A DNA stretch of 64,000 nt from assembly GCF_024139115.2 (NCBI RefSeq), contig NC_085141.1, positions 73,325,481-73,389,480 of the forward strand, written 5' to 3'. Position 1 is the first letter of the stretch. The number at the start of each line of letters is the position of its first letter. The position numbers were made by a program, and so were the translations under genes. Below, one piece after another: positions 34,808 through 45,289 of this stretch. This stretch comes from Armigeres subalbatus. Lineage: Eukaryota; Arthropoda; Insecta; Diptera; Culicidae. The notes under the pieces are model-generated. The model was not told the DNA's origin. It did not search any database and was given only the letters and a program-made list of their open reading frames with translations.

Positions 34808-34882
34808 TCCCTTCGATGGGACTCGAACCCATGACCCTACAGTACGCTAGACTGGTGCTTTAACCAACTAAGCTACGAAGGA
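34808..34882 (-). ncRNA. tRNA-like segment, unit 3
   Basis: Identical to unit 2 across the 75 bases by eye, with intact A and B boxes and the same downstream oligo-T. Confidence 0.58.
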
Positions 34883-35310
34883 CCTCCGTCGGCCTTCGCA
34901 ACCTAGTGGCTACTGAACGAGCTCGAGATTCCCAAATTGGACGCATAGTCAAATCACTCGCAATCCATTTATCAAGCCGATACTTCCACATGTGTATTGT
35001 ACACGTCCACATTAGAGGAGCGTGAGTATTTAGAATGTCTGGCGGCTATACACATTCTTCATCAGCAACGGTACTGATCAAGTGAGGTTGTGTAAGCTTA
35101 TTTGCCAGTCGGTCGTCAAGCTCAGACCTGACCGCATTGCGTAGGCAAGAGCACGCAACTCAAGTTCAGTTCAATCAAAGGTAATTGCCTATTTCCGGGG
35201 ATTAAACCACCCGACTTGGACGTTAATTTACAATGTTATGAAAACTCATATGTGAATATGTACGTTATGTGGAAGATATTGATTTGAAAAATGTATTGAG
35301 GTAACCACTT

Positions 35311-35385
35311 TCCCTTCGATGGGACTCGAACCCATGACCCTACAGTACGCTAGACTGGTGCTTTAACCAACTAAGCTACGAAGGA
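35311..35385 (-). ncRNA. tRNA-like segment, unit 4
   Basis: Identical to unit 2 across the 75 bases by eye, with intact A and B boxes and the same downstream oligo-T. Confidence 0.58.
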
Positions 35386-35812
35386 CCTCCGTCGGCCTTC
35401 GCAACCTAGTGGCTACTGAACGAGCTCGAGATTCCCAAATTGGACGCATAGTCAAATCACTCGCAATCCATTTATCAAGCCGATACTTCCACATGTGTAT
35501 TGTACACGTCCACATTAGAGGAGCGTGAGTATTTAGAATGTCTGGCGGCTATACACATTCTTCATCAGCAACGGTACTGATCAAGTGAGGTTGTGTAAGC
35601 TATTTGCCAGTCGGTCGTCAAGCTCAGACCCGACCGCATTGCGTAGGCAAGAGCACGCAACTCAAGTTCAGTTCAATCAAAGGTAATTGCCTATTTCCGG
35701 GGATTAAACCACCCGACTTGGACGTTAATTTACAATGTTATGAAAACTCATATGTGAATATGTACGTTATGTGGAAGATATTGATTTGAAAAATGTATTG
35801 AGGTAACCACTT

Positions 35813-35887
35813 TCCCTTCGATGGGACTCGAACCCATGACCCTACAGTACGCTAGACTGGTGCTTTAACCAACTAAGCTACGAAGGA
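35813..35887 (-). ncRNA. tRNA-like segment, unit 5
   Basis: Identical to unit 2 across the 75 bases by eye. Its unit is cut downstream of this point by the MITE at 36075-36293. Confidence 0.58.
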
Positions 35888-36074
35888 CCTCCGTCGGCCT
35901 TCGCAACCTAGTGGCTACTGAACGAGCTCGAGATTCCCAAATTGGACGCATAGTCAAATCACTCGCAATCCATTTATCAAGCCGATACTTCCACATGTGT
36001 ATTGTACACGTCCACATTAGAGGAGCGTGAGTATTTAGAATGTCTGGCGGCTATACACATTCTTCATCAGCAAC

Positions 36075-36293
36075 CACGGTATACAGAAAACAAGGTAGAC
36101 TCGTTAGAAAAATGACACTTCGAATGTGACGCATATTTTATCGCCACATGTTGGAGTACAAAAGTAAGCATGCTGCGACCGTATAGCATCGTCTCGGTCT
36201 AGCTTGTGGGAAGATAGCAGTGACGTCACATGTTTACATTCAAACTGAATGTTTACATACGTGATGAGCCTGCCTTGTTTTTTGTATGCCGTG
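36075..36293. mobile_element. 219-bp MITE with 9-bp target duplication
   Basis: Termini CACGGTATACAGAAAACAAG and CTTGTTTTTTGTATGCCGTG (right end) are inverted with few mismatches. ATCAGCAAC flanks it on both sides (36066-36074, 36294-36302). The other units keep the undisturbed CATCAGCAACGGTACTG, so the empty site is visible four times in the same array. A 9-bp duplication suggests a Mutator-like transposase. Confidence 0.8.
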
Positions 36294-36686
36294 ATCAGCA
36301 ACGGTACTGATCAAGTGAGGTTGTGTAAGCTATTTGCCAGTCGGTCGTCAAGCTCAGACCCGACCGCATTGCGTAGGCAAGAGCACGCAACTCAAGTTCA
36401 GTTAATCAGTAATTGTTTCATTTGGAACCATTGATCAATGTTACTGAATTTAATTACGTTATTTTCATCAGCAACGGTCTTGATCTCACTTGATCAGTAC
36501 CGTTGCTGATGAAGAATGCATAGCCGCCAGACATTCTAAATACTCACGCTCCTCTAATGTGAACGTGTACTATACACATGTGGAAGTGTTGGCTTGAGAA
36601 ATGGATTGCGAGTGATTTGACTATGCGTCCAATTTGGGAATCTCGAACTCGTTCAGTAGCCACTAGGTTGCGAAGGCCGACGGAGG

Positions 36687-36761
36687 TCCTTCGTAGCGTA
36701 GTTGGTTGAAGCACCAGTCTAGCGTACTTTAGGGTCATGGGTTCGAGTCCCATCGAAGGGA
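36687..36761 (+). pseudogene. tRNA-like segment, inverted unit 6
   Basis: Same 75-base segment on the plus strand with changes in the D arm (TAGCGTAGTTGGTTGAAGC) and the 3' side of the anticodon stem (ACTTT), both of which weaken pairing. The B box is unchanged. Confidence 0.58.
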
Positions 36762-36924
36762 AAATGGTTACCTCCAATACATTTTCCAAATCCAAATCAA
36801 ATCTTCCACATAACGTACATATTCATATATGAGTTTTCATAACATTGTAAATTAACGTCCAAGTCGGGTGGTTTAATCCCCGGAAATAGGCAATTACCTT
36901 TGATTGAACTAGTTTGAATATGTT

Positions 36925-37260
36925 TTATTTGGATAGTTTACGAAATTATAATAGCATAAGCATATGCCAATGTTATAAAACGAGAGCGAACGAGTATCTA
37001 CACCCAACCAGCGGATGGTAGATTTTAATACAGTTCTGCATAAGAACCTTTCAGAAACTGTATAATAATTTCACATATACAATTTTGAAAGATTTTAATA
37101 CAATTGTTGAATTGAAATTATACAGATTTGTATTATTTTAATACAATATTTGTATAAAAAGCTTACAGAATTGTATATGCCAAGATTTTATTCAATAATT
37201 GTCAGATTTGTTTTTTTGTTTGTACACCGACTAGATTAGGGTACGACTTTAAGACAGTGT
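36925..37260. other. No recognised feature
   Basis: AT-rich sequence rich in TTTTAATACAAT-type phrases. Nothing else is seen. Confidence 0.5.
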
Positions 37261-37273
37261 ATTAATATAATGC

Positions 37274-37983
37274 CCTCCTTAGCCGTGCGGTAAAACGCGC
37301 GGTTACAAAGCAAGACCATGCTGAGGGTGGCTGGGTTCGATTCCCGGTGCCGGTCTAGGATTGGAAATTGTCTCGACTTCACTGTGCATAAAAATATCAT
37401 CGTGTTAGCCTCATGTCAGAGCTTAAAATATTCATCTTCATGAAGCAACTTCAGTCCGAATTTTGACAAACATCGCATGAATATTCAAGACATAGAATGA
37501 CATGACTACTACTCCACCAACTCATTCATTCGGCTGTCACTGAGTGTGCTCACTATGTGCAGAAAAAAGCATAATTAGCATTGTTTATGTTGATGTTTAC
37601 CGTTGAAAGTGCCTCGCGGATGAAAGTCGGATGCAGCTCTATGTAATAAATTACTTTACTCATTTGAAACGTGTTCAGATTTCAGATAATTTATCAATTT
37701 GTAAAATGTGCATAAATATTCAATGACTAATAATCAACTGAATATTGACAGTCCAGAGCCGACTATGAATGTTTCTGGAAGTGAGCTGACAAGTGAAGAA
37801 AGGTGGGCTTCAACAAAAAATTTCGATTATTTTACACTCTGCTCATGATATACGAATGCAAAAATGGTAACCTGGCTTAGAAACCTCGCAGTTAATAACT
37901 GTGTAAAGTGCTCAATGAACACTAAGCTGCGAGGCGGCTCTGTCCCAGTGTGGGGATGTAATGCCAATAAGAAGAAGAAGAAG
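37274..37983 (+). mobile_element. Feilai SINE split by another insertion
   Basis: The 5' part (37274-37415) has the Pol III head, B box GGGTTCGATTCCC and part of the body; the 3' part (37842-37983) runs from CTCATGATATACGAATGC to the AAGAAGAAGAAG tail. The 13-base target duplication ATTAATATAATGC is at 37261-37273 and 37984-37996. The gap is the insertion at 37416-37841. Confidence 0.9.
37416..37841. mobile_element. 426-bp insertion inside Feilai, 6-bp duplication
   Basis: CTCATG is repeated at 37410-37415 and 37842-37847, exactly where Feilai is interrupted. The ends TCAGAG and CTCTG are weakly inverted. Internal AATATTCA phrases recur near both ends. The family is not identified. Confidence 0.7.
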
Positions 37984-38017
37984 ATTAATATAATGCACCT
38001 TAAGTCTATTAAGTACT

Positions 38018-38280
38018 AGTCGACCCGGCAGACGTTGTCCTGCATAGTAGGCGAAAATACACGTTCTGTTCTACTCATGCAAAATGTTCATACGAATATC
38101 AAATTTAGTTTTCACGATTTACTCAACCTTACTCGTGATTTCTGTATCAGGAAATATCATATAAACCCGTCGGAAACTATAACGAACATATCTGCTGTAG
38201 GAATGAAGAAAATCCATCCAGCCGTTTTCGAGTTATGCGGATCCGAACACAGACCATTTCATTTTATTATATAGATATTA
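38018..38280 (+). mobile_element. Interspersed repeat with TTATATAGAT end
   Basis: It starts ACTAGTCGACCCGGCAGACG, has CCAGCCGTTTTCGAGTTATG near its right end and stops at a TTTTATTATATAGATAT tail. A similar tail with ATCCGTTCGTGAGTTATAAT is at 62785-62870. These are truncated copies of a widespread insect repeat; RTE-derived and Helitron origins are both possible. Confidence 0.5.
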
Positions 38281-38688
38281 GAAGTGTCTTAAACTTAATA
38301 AGATGTTAAATCAATATGACCCATAACGAAACTTCAAAGTAGAATAACTTTTTACCTGATAATCCGATCGTTCTGAAATTTCTTGAATTTCAATATTTTG
38401 TGGAAATGAAGCATCTGACATGAAAAAAGTATTTTAAGGTGCGACAGGAACGACCCCACAAAAAAAAGTTGCGAATAAGATGTTAGGGTCATATTGACCC
38501 AGAAATATAAATGCTTATAAAACAGTCAAATTAAAAAGTCAATTTTGTGGCTATGTCACGGGGACCTTGTCGGTCATATAAGGGGAGCATAAAAATCGCT
38601 CCTTATATACCTTTCGATCACTAATTCTTCATAGATTCTTTTAAAACAGTAATGTATGGCCCATGAGAGGGCTTCCGACGAAAGTGGC
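38281..38688. other. No gene recognised
   Basis: AT-rich. The phrases ATATGACCCATAACG and GGTCATATTGACCCAG near 38320 and 38490 suggest a short diverged repeat. Nothing else is recognised. Confidence 0.4.
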
Positions 38689-38940
38689 CACTCCTGGTAC
38701 ATGCAAGGTGCCCCCGGGGAACCCGCAAGAGGAGACATTTCCGTTTTAGCACCAAAATATGCCGTGCGGCGGCTCTTTCGTCATGATTTTCTACAAAATA
38801 GATGATTATGCGCTTAAAATCGATAAGTGACCACATTAGCCACTCTTGGAACCTATGAAGTGCCTCCGGGGAACCCGTAGAAGAGGACATTTCCATTTTT
38901 ACACCAATATAAGCCGTGCGGCAGTAAAGAACAAACAATC
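38689..38940 (+). repeat. Tandem repeat, 150-bp unit, two copies
   Basis: GCCACTCCTGG..GGGGAACCCG..GAGACATTTCC..AGCACC..GCCGTGCGGC occurs at 38689 and, with changes, at 38839. The repeat gives a minus-strand ORF that I do not consider a gene. Confidence 0.65.
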
Positions 38941-39654
38941 ACTGCAAAATTGGTAAGAAAACTGCCCATGAAATAGAGAAAAAGAAACTCTGGGAATTCT
39001 ATAAGCTAGATTTTACTCAAGAAGTATGTTTCTAAAATGACTTCATTATTTGTTGTGCATAAAATTAAATAATTTTTAATTTTGTTCATTGGAACTTTTG
39101 TCCATTCTACCTCAGAAACTTTTAGAAAATTCTATGGATTGTAGCGATCCATTCCCAGGAAATAGTATGGTCGTCAATAGATCCTTTGGGGAGTTCAGAA
39201 CCTCTAGCGGACCAGATTTTATGCGAGTTTAAAGATTTCAATAAATCCTTCCAGGTTTCTACAAAACTTTTTCTCGTGGACTAATAATAATTCAAAATAA
39301 TAATACGTTAAACTGCCTAATATTTTTTCACATTTTTGTACACTTAGACATCAGATCTACCGCACAGTATTGTAACTGAAATACTTACACAGATCATGTC
39401 TTCTCACCCGAGTCATTGGTAGGACAATGCCTTGACTGTCCCATCCAGAAAAATTCGTGCGTAGGACATGTCCTACTTGTCCTACCCACTACCGGCGCTA
39501 CTGCTTGAGGCGCTTGCGAAGCTCGACGCAGTGCTAATCAATGATGAATTCAGTATTCACTAGCACATTTCGTAGGAATGGGGTCGAGTCATTATTGACG
39601 TAAAATTTGTCAGTCCTGGCCTGGCAATAGACATAGACTGAAGAGTGGATGACA
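38941..39654. other. No recognised feature
   Basis: AT-rich sequence with no ORF, RNA gene or repeat terminus that I can identify. Confidence 0.4.
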
Positions 39655-40060
39655 ACCTGTGCTAAGGAGCCAATCCGTGGTGGTAACACCTACAGGATTG
39701 TGATGGCCCAGACCAGAGGGGGCTCTTTATAGGCTCCCTGTATAGGTTGGTGAGCATTATCGGGTTACTCTTCCCAACACGTGTGGCGTTTTGGGTGCGG
39801 CCGAAATAGTGTCTAATTCCCTGGCATCGATCAAAGCTCCAGGGCCTGAAGAAGTTCCGTACACTGCTCGCAAGGTAGCAATCATAGCGAATCCGTTCTG
39901 GCTAGTTATGCAGAGATGCCTTGAGGAGTGTAGTTTGCTCGGATAGATGGAACAGACAGAAATTGGTTCTGTTACCGAAGGCCGGGACGCCGCCGGGAAC
40001 CCCTCGACGTACAGACCAATCTATCTAAGTGACACGATGTTTTGGCAGTTTGGATTATTT
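39655..40060 (+). pseudogene. Reverse-transcriptase relic of a non-LTR retrotransposon
   Basis: Reading with frame changes, NTYRIVMAQTRGG matches the segment before the RT domain of R1/Jockey-type elements. IKAPGPEEVP is the RT motif normally written KAPG.DG.P, then WNRQKLVLLPKAG and, in the next frame, NPSTYRPIYLSDT match the following W...K.VL.PK..K and ..YRPI.LL conserved blocks. There are several frameshifts and stops, and the catalytic YADD box is not reached. The copy is a dead fragment. Confidence 0.82.
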
Positions 40061-40530
40061 GTTTATTTTTCAATCAATAATTTTTAAGCAGCGTGCTAGA
40101 ATTGCATCAAATCAGGCAATAGCACTGCATTTACAACATTAATTCGAATTCAACATTTTGAATCGAGAAAGGCATCATCACCACTGGGGGATAAATTTGT
40201 TTTTTTGTTATATTTACTTTGATTCAATTGTTTCTACTTGCTAAGGTATCAGGAAAAAGAAATAAGTAGAAACAATTATTGAAGATGACATTGGAAAAAG
40301 GTGGTAATTTTGAGTAAGATGTAAAAAAAGCTGGAGATTTATATCAGAACTCGTTATTCTGTTACAGCAGTTTTCCATAACAGCGGTTGTTATAAAACAT
40401 GTACCATTAGGAATTAAAATAACTAAACTTTTAACAAAATCTCTTCTAGTTTTAACAAAATTATTACTAAATATGTTATTAATTGAACAAAAATATAACT
40501 TGCATGTACTGGAAATCATCCTCTAATAGC
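40061..40530. other. No recognised feature
   Basis: AT-rich; a small inverted pair GATTCAATTGTTTCTACTT and AAGTAGAAACAATT near 40220-40280 may form a hairpin. No gene is seen. Confidence 0.4.
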
Positions 40531-41021
40531 GTTTTTCATACAAAATGGTCAACTTTAGAGATCTAGATCTCGATTGCGTGTGAACCAATTTTGCTGAAAA
40601 TTTGATCAGAGCTCAGATATAACTTGAATTTTACCACACCCGAGTTTCGACCAAATTGATTCATAGGGTAAAAAATTATTGCGGTAATACTAAAATGATT
40701 TTTTTGGAAAAAAATTATTTTTAAGTATCTTGAATTCTATAGGTTAAAAACTAATGACCTAGTCGGCAAAAACGCGTATTTTGGCAATACAAAAAAGATT
40801 GCGGAATATACGTTTTCAAGATATTATAAAACCATTTTTTTCCAAAAAAAAAATCGTTTTGGTATTACCGCGATAATGTTTTACCCTATGAATCAATATG
40901 GTCGAAACTTAGGTGTAGTAAAATTCAAGTTATATCTGAGCTCTGGTCAAATTTTCAGTAAAATTGGATCACACGCAATCGAGATCTAAATTTCCAAAGT
41001 TGACCATTTTGTATGAAAAAC
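40531..41021. mobile_element. 491-bp foldback element
   Basis: GTTTTTCATACAAAATGGTC at the left end mirrors GACCATTTTGTATGAAAAAC at the right. Arms continue inverted for more than 150 bases (for example ATCTCGATTGCGTG with CACGCAATCGAGAT, and ATTCATAGGGTAAAA with TTTTACCCTATGAAT). AGC on both sides may be a 3-bp target duplication. Confidence 0.8.
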
Positions 41022-42375
41022 AGCAAGTGAGCTTTTTAATATGCAGGTCACTGTAGGTTTGTTCCAAACCAGACAGAAAAACCAAAAAACGACGAAGTTG
41101 TTCGAGTCATAATTATCAAAACAGCTTCCGGTGAACTGAAGAAGATCGATAGAGAAGATTTGCTGACTCTCAATGCCCGATTCATCAAATGATGTTTTTT
41201 GTTTTTGATGTTTGACCCAAATTGTTACCCTTCCCCGTTTCAATCGAAGAGGATTTATATATTTACAGGTTCAGAAATCAATATTTCAGGGCGGGTTTCC
41301 GGTCAGCTTACATGCGTCGGAAATATTATAACGGGTGGCAACTAAAAAATTGGAATGAAAAGAATGGCTCGAAAAACAAACTACAAAGAATTTCAGTTCA
41401 ATCTGATGTAAGTTATATAAAGAGTTGTCCTTAATTTCCAAACTTAGACTAATGAATATAAACATATGGTCCGTGGTTCGCGTGCATGATATGACCGCTG
41501 AATCGGAGAAGGGTCATTTGACCGAAACCAATTCGGCCGAATGTCTTTTGGCCGAACAGACCATTCGGCCGAAACCCATCTAGCCAAAAGTCGTTTGGCC
41601 GGAAGGGTTGTTTGACCGAAAGGGTCATTTGACCGAAAGGGTCATTTGGCCGAAAGGGTAATTTGGCCGAAAGGGTTATTTAGCCGAAAGGGTCATGTTC
41701 GGTGCTCTGTTCCATGTGATTTTCCATCCAAAACAATAGACAACCATGCTCGAAATTTACTGATAATGAGGCAATTAACGTGTTGTTCAGCCAAAATGGC
41801 ATTCGGACTCATGACTTTCGGCCAACCGAAGATTCTTCGTTTCAATCTATTTGCAAAAACTGTTTTGTCATTTGTTTTTGAAGATCGCTTTGTGAGGATA
41901 TATTACAGTCACCCGCATTAAAATCTTTCAGAACTCTACAGAAACATCTATTGAAATGAAGAATGTCAACAAATTCGAAACACTTAAGGCCTTACTTTGG
42001 TCAAAATACGTATACGTCAAGTTGCGATCAAATTGTCAAAAGTTGAAAGGAAGTAAAACAACTCGACCTATAGACAGATGACTGTCGGAGTGTTGGGAGT
42101 GTCGAAAAACAAAAAACGTGAAGCCCGTTTCGATGCTGCTCACTCGATGCCTTCATACACAGACCATAATATTGTGGAAACATATGCTCTAGGTCAGGCA
42201 TGCATACATCATCCATTCAACCAAGCAGCTTCTAAAAGTAAAAAAAACGATTATCAGTATGACCACATGCCGAACAGCAATTGGAATCAATTAGCCATCA
42301 TTGATACTCCCTAACCAAGAAGCAGCCAAAAACAAAACGAACCATACCTAGCAGTGATTGAACCTGTATGCAATA
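41022..42375. other. No gene; one GGCCGAAA array at about 41505-41700
   Basis: At 41505-41700, 17-bp units such as TTTGGCCGAAAGGGTCA repeat, degenerate at the left and cleaner at the right; a short inverted remnant (GACTTTCGGCCAACCGAAG) is near 41812. The short ORFs at 41222-41434 and 42078-42314 match nothing I know. Confidence 0.5.
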
Positions 42376-42381
42376 TTTATT
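42376..42381 (-). promoter_or_regulatory. AATAAA downstream of the candidate exon at 42414
   Basis: It lies 33 bases beyond the stop of the candidate last exon on the minus strand. AATAAA is frequent in AT-rich DNA, so it supports that exon only weakly. Confidence 0.3.
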
Positions 42382-42413
42382 CTTGTACAACACCGGTTTT
42401 TGTTTGTTGCACC

Positions 42414-42503
42414 TCAAGCTGATCGTTGGCTAACGTTGATGCGGCTCAATGATTGAACAAATCCGATGGCCAGAATGCCTCTGGGTACGATGTAGGTGGC
42501 TTG
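42414..42503 (-). CDS. Candidate terminal exon, unrecognised product
   Basis: On the minus strand a pyrimidine tract and acceptor (CTTTTTTGTTTCTAAAG) precede an open segment of 29 codons, read QATYIVPRGILAIGFVQS and onward to a stop, followed by AATAAA 33 bases later. The GC content is higher than in the surrounding DNA. The residues are mildly hydrophobic and could be the end of a membrane segment, but I do not recognise a family. Two other frames are also open for part of the segment. No partner exon was found in the window, so any gene would have to continue to the right over a large intron. It could well be chance. Confidence 0.25.
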   Translation of the reverse strand, partial: QATYIVPRGILAIGFVQSLSRINVSQRSA

Positions 42504-43528
42504 CTTTAGAAACAAAAAAGAAATGGTACCTAGGTAAGGTGCGAAGCGATCATATCGCATTGCAGCACAAGTTTTTTTGGTGTGAACTAAGATGTATTCG
42601 AAGGTTATAAATTCGATTCAAATGATGTGAGCGAATGCGGAAGCAATTGCAGTCATTGACTGACCTACATAAGACTCTGATGGATGTGTCTTTTTCACAT
42701 GTGACACTTGATAGGTACCAGTGTAAACTGATTGGCTCTAAATACTTAATTTTTTCGAGTTAAACAAAAATCGTAGAATTGATGTGTTGGATGTCTCAAG
42801 TGTAACTTACTTTCCTAGTTTCGTGCAATTTCCCATTCCTATTTTGCGTAGATTATGCATTTTATTCTCGTCTCTCTAACACAGTCATCGGACATAGCAA
42901 CGCATCGGTCAAAATTTTCATTGAATGGAACTGCAGTTTCGGCAACTTCCTGCTTTGATTGATTGGTTTACCCATTTCGTGCGGAAAGTGTGATCACTTT
43001 TACCAATATTGGCGTTTAATGTTAGATGACGAAAAAAATATAAATAGTGCAGCTGGTATCTTCATAATTTTCTTCGGAACTTAGTGACCCTGAGCTTGTT
43101 GTACGGTTTCTGAACATGCATGCTTTGATGACAGCAATGATAATTCCGACTCATTTCGCTTGCGCTTGAAGTAGTAATTCATTTTGTATGAATGTTTGTA
43201 TAAAGCGCAGTTGCACTTGAATAAAAGTAAAACTATTATACTAGGTATATCAACATTTGAAAAAAGCGTAAAAGCAAACAATAATTCCTTCTGATTCTTT
43301 GTCCACATAAATAGCTATATATGTAGAAGAAGAATTGGAAGAAGCTATTTTTTGCTGTTACGTTTTTTTCAACTTAAATATTGGTCTAGTATAGATCCAA
43401 ACTAATCATAATTAAAACAGATTTCGAAATCATAGGAACGGGTCTTATACAGATAGCGAACATAATGTAAGTCAATATTATCAACCAGGAATATATTTAG
43501 TTTTGCTTGATATATTCTGGGCCAAATA

Positions 43529-44453
43529 GGGGAAGTGTATCCGTTTTGGCCACCTTAGTGCCTAATTTGGCCAACCCTGAAAAATGCATATTTTCCAAAC
43601 AATATCGATAATTTTCAACAGCGATGAAAGATAAGGGAAATAACTCCCCAAGCAGCACAAATTGTTTCACTACTGAACATTACACTGTGTTGCAACTATT
43701 CGGAAAGAAACAATCTTTGCGTATGTGCCATCAAATATAACTCTCTTGCAATCTAAAAAGCGCAAGAGGAAACATCATTCGATTGCAGTAAAATTGCAAT
43801 AATGTAGCAAAATACTACAGCGGAAAAAAAGTAAAACAAAAATATAAAACTGGATTCGATTTATGGATCTTGTGATTGATAGTCCTTCACTCTACCACAG
43901 CACCATTCAACACTTCGAAGGGACTGCATGTTGACTCACAATAAAAACCATTCGATTATGAAGTTTTGTACTCGGGTTTCCTGTTACTTGATTGCACCAT
44001 CACAGGTGAATGTGAGTTGTCAAAACGTTGAACGATGCTAAATTAAACATGAAGACACACTCAACTTATCTGCAACTTAATTTAAACAAACAATTAAATT
44101 TTGCAAGATGCATTGAAGTTACGTGGTAAAAAATATGCAACCTAATGATTTTGATTCGTGTTTGCAACATGAAGTGCATTATTCTTTGGTTGTTTGTTTC
44201 CAAATGTCAAACACGTACTGCATTGCAATTTTAATGAAACATTGATCCCATCTTGATGCAACTTTTTCGTGCTTTTATGTTTTTCCAATGCCTCTAATGA
44301 AACTGAATAGAAACAAAGTGCTTTTAGGAAGATGTTACGTGTGCTACTTGGATCCTGTTAGAGCTTATAAAACTCTCGAAAAGTACTTTAATTTTGGAGT
44401 TATGAGAGAAACTGGCCAAATTAGGAACATGGCCAAAACTGCTACAGTTACCC
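43529..44453. mobile_element. 925-bp MITE, TA target duplication
   Basis: The left end GGGGAAGTGTATCCGTTTTG..GCCTAATTTGGCCA and the right end TGGCCAAATTAGGAAC..ACTGCTACAGTTACCC are inverted; TA is at 43527-43528 and 44454-44455. The interior is non-coding apart from a chance ORF at the right edge. Confidence 0.75.
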
Positions 44454-44800
44454 TATGCGAGATGAATATTCTATCTAAATCCACCATGAAGACTTTGTTT
44501 GTGTTATTCAGAATATTAATTTCAGTTTAAAATACATCAAAAATGTGATCAATAAATGGAATAAATTTTCTGACCCGTGATTACAATGTTACAATGCGAC
44601 TTTGTTTTGACACTCTAAGTTTGGATATGTATTCAACCATATCCATAGCATCTCCCAGAAAATCAAGAGACATGGTTAGATGGTTTTGGGATGTTCTGGC
44701 TCATTCAAACCAGACTGTCTTTGAGATCAAAACTCCCGATCTATAGCTACTAAACTAGCTTTTCTCGTCACTCCATTTTTCAAATTGTTTTTCCCATTAC

Positions 44801-45091
44801 TTCTTCTTCTTCTTCTTCATTGGCATTGCATCCCCACTGGGACATTGCCGCCTCGCAGCTTAGTGTTCAATTAGCACTTCCACAGTTATTAACTGCGAGG
44901 TTTCTAAGCCAAGTTACCATTTCTGCATTCGTATATCATGAGGCTAACACGATGATACTTTTATGCCCAAGGAAGTCGAGACAATTTCCAATCCGAAAAT
45001 TGTCTAGACTGGCACCGGGAATCGAACCCAGCCACCCTCAGCATGGTCTTGCTTTGTAGCCGCGCATCTTACCGCACGGCTAAGGAGGGCC
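44801..45091 (-). mobile_element. Feilai SINE, minus strand
   Basis: Complete copy: tail (TTCTTCTTCTTC) at the left, head GGCCCTCCTTAGCCGTGCGG at the right, B box GGGTTCGATTCCC. CCATTAC is repeated at 44794-44800 and 45092-45098. The GCATTGCATCCCCACTGGG segment lacks a few bases relative to the other copies. Confidence 0.9.
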
Positions 45092-45208
45092 CCATTACAT
45101 CATCTCGAACGAAAATTTGTTTTTGTCGTACTCTAAGTTATCCGAACTGTTCTTGAGTTCCACCCATGTGATACACAATCTCGAAAGTACCTTTTTTGTA
45201 ACTCAGAG

Positions 45209-45289
45209 CACTCCCACGCAAACCATCACCACGGACTGGCAGGGGAAGCCTTCGGCTACCTGTTGGTGATGTTGGTTTGCGTGGGAGTG
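45209..45289. repeat. 81-bp hairpin with 17-bp perfect ends
   Basis: CACTCCCACGCAAACCA mirrors TGGTTTGCGTGGGAGTG exactly, and inner CAGGGGAAGCC..GGCTACCTG pairs imperfectly around a TTCG loop. GC-rich compared with its surroundings. It could be a very small MITE or a structured RNA; nothing decides between them. Confidence 0.6.

Larger units (their letters stand above)
33729..36908. repeat. Array of ~502-bp units, each with a tRNA-like Pol III cassette
   Basis: Five units are head to tail, with equivalent points at 33798, 34300, 34802, 35305 and 35807, nearly identical to each other. A further unit in opposite orientation occupies about 36487-36908. The whole block is bounded by the 16-base direct repeat CTAGTTTGAATATGTT at 33713-33728 and 36909-36924, which looks like a target duplication. 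A MITE interrupts the end of the fifth unit. Each unit contains a 75-base tRNA-like segment on its minus strand, with an oligo-T terminator a short distance downstream. Confidence 0.85.

Noticed and set aside
33729..36908. A cluster of functional tRNA-Ala genes
   Set aside because: Cloverleaf and promoter boxes are present, but identity elements for alanine are missing, stems have mismatches, and the 502-bp unit structure with a flanking duplication fits a mobile or satellite origin better.
41222..42314. ORFs of 70-91 codons around the GGCCGAAA array
   Set aside because: They lack recognisable domains, and one overlaps the 17-bp repeat.
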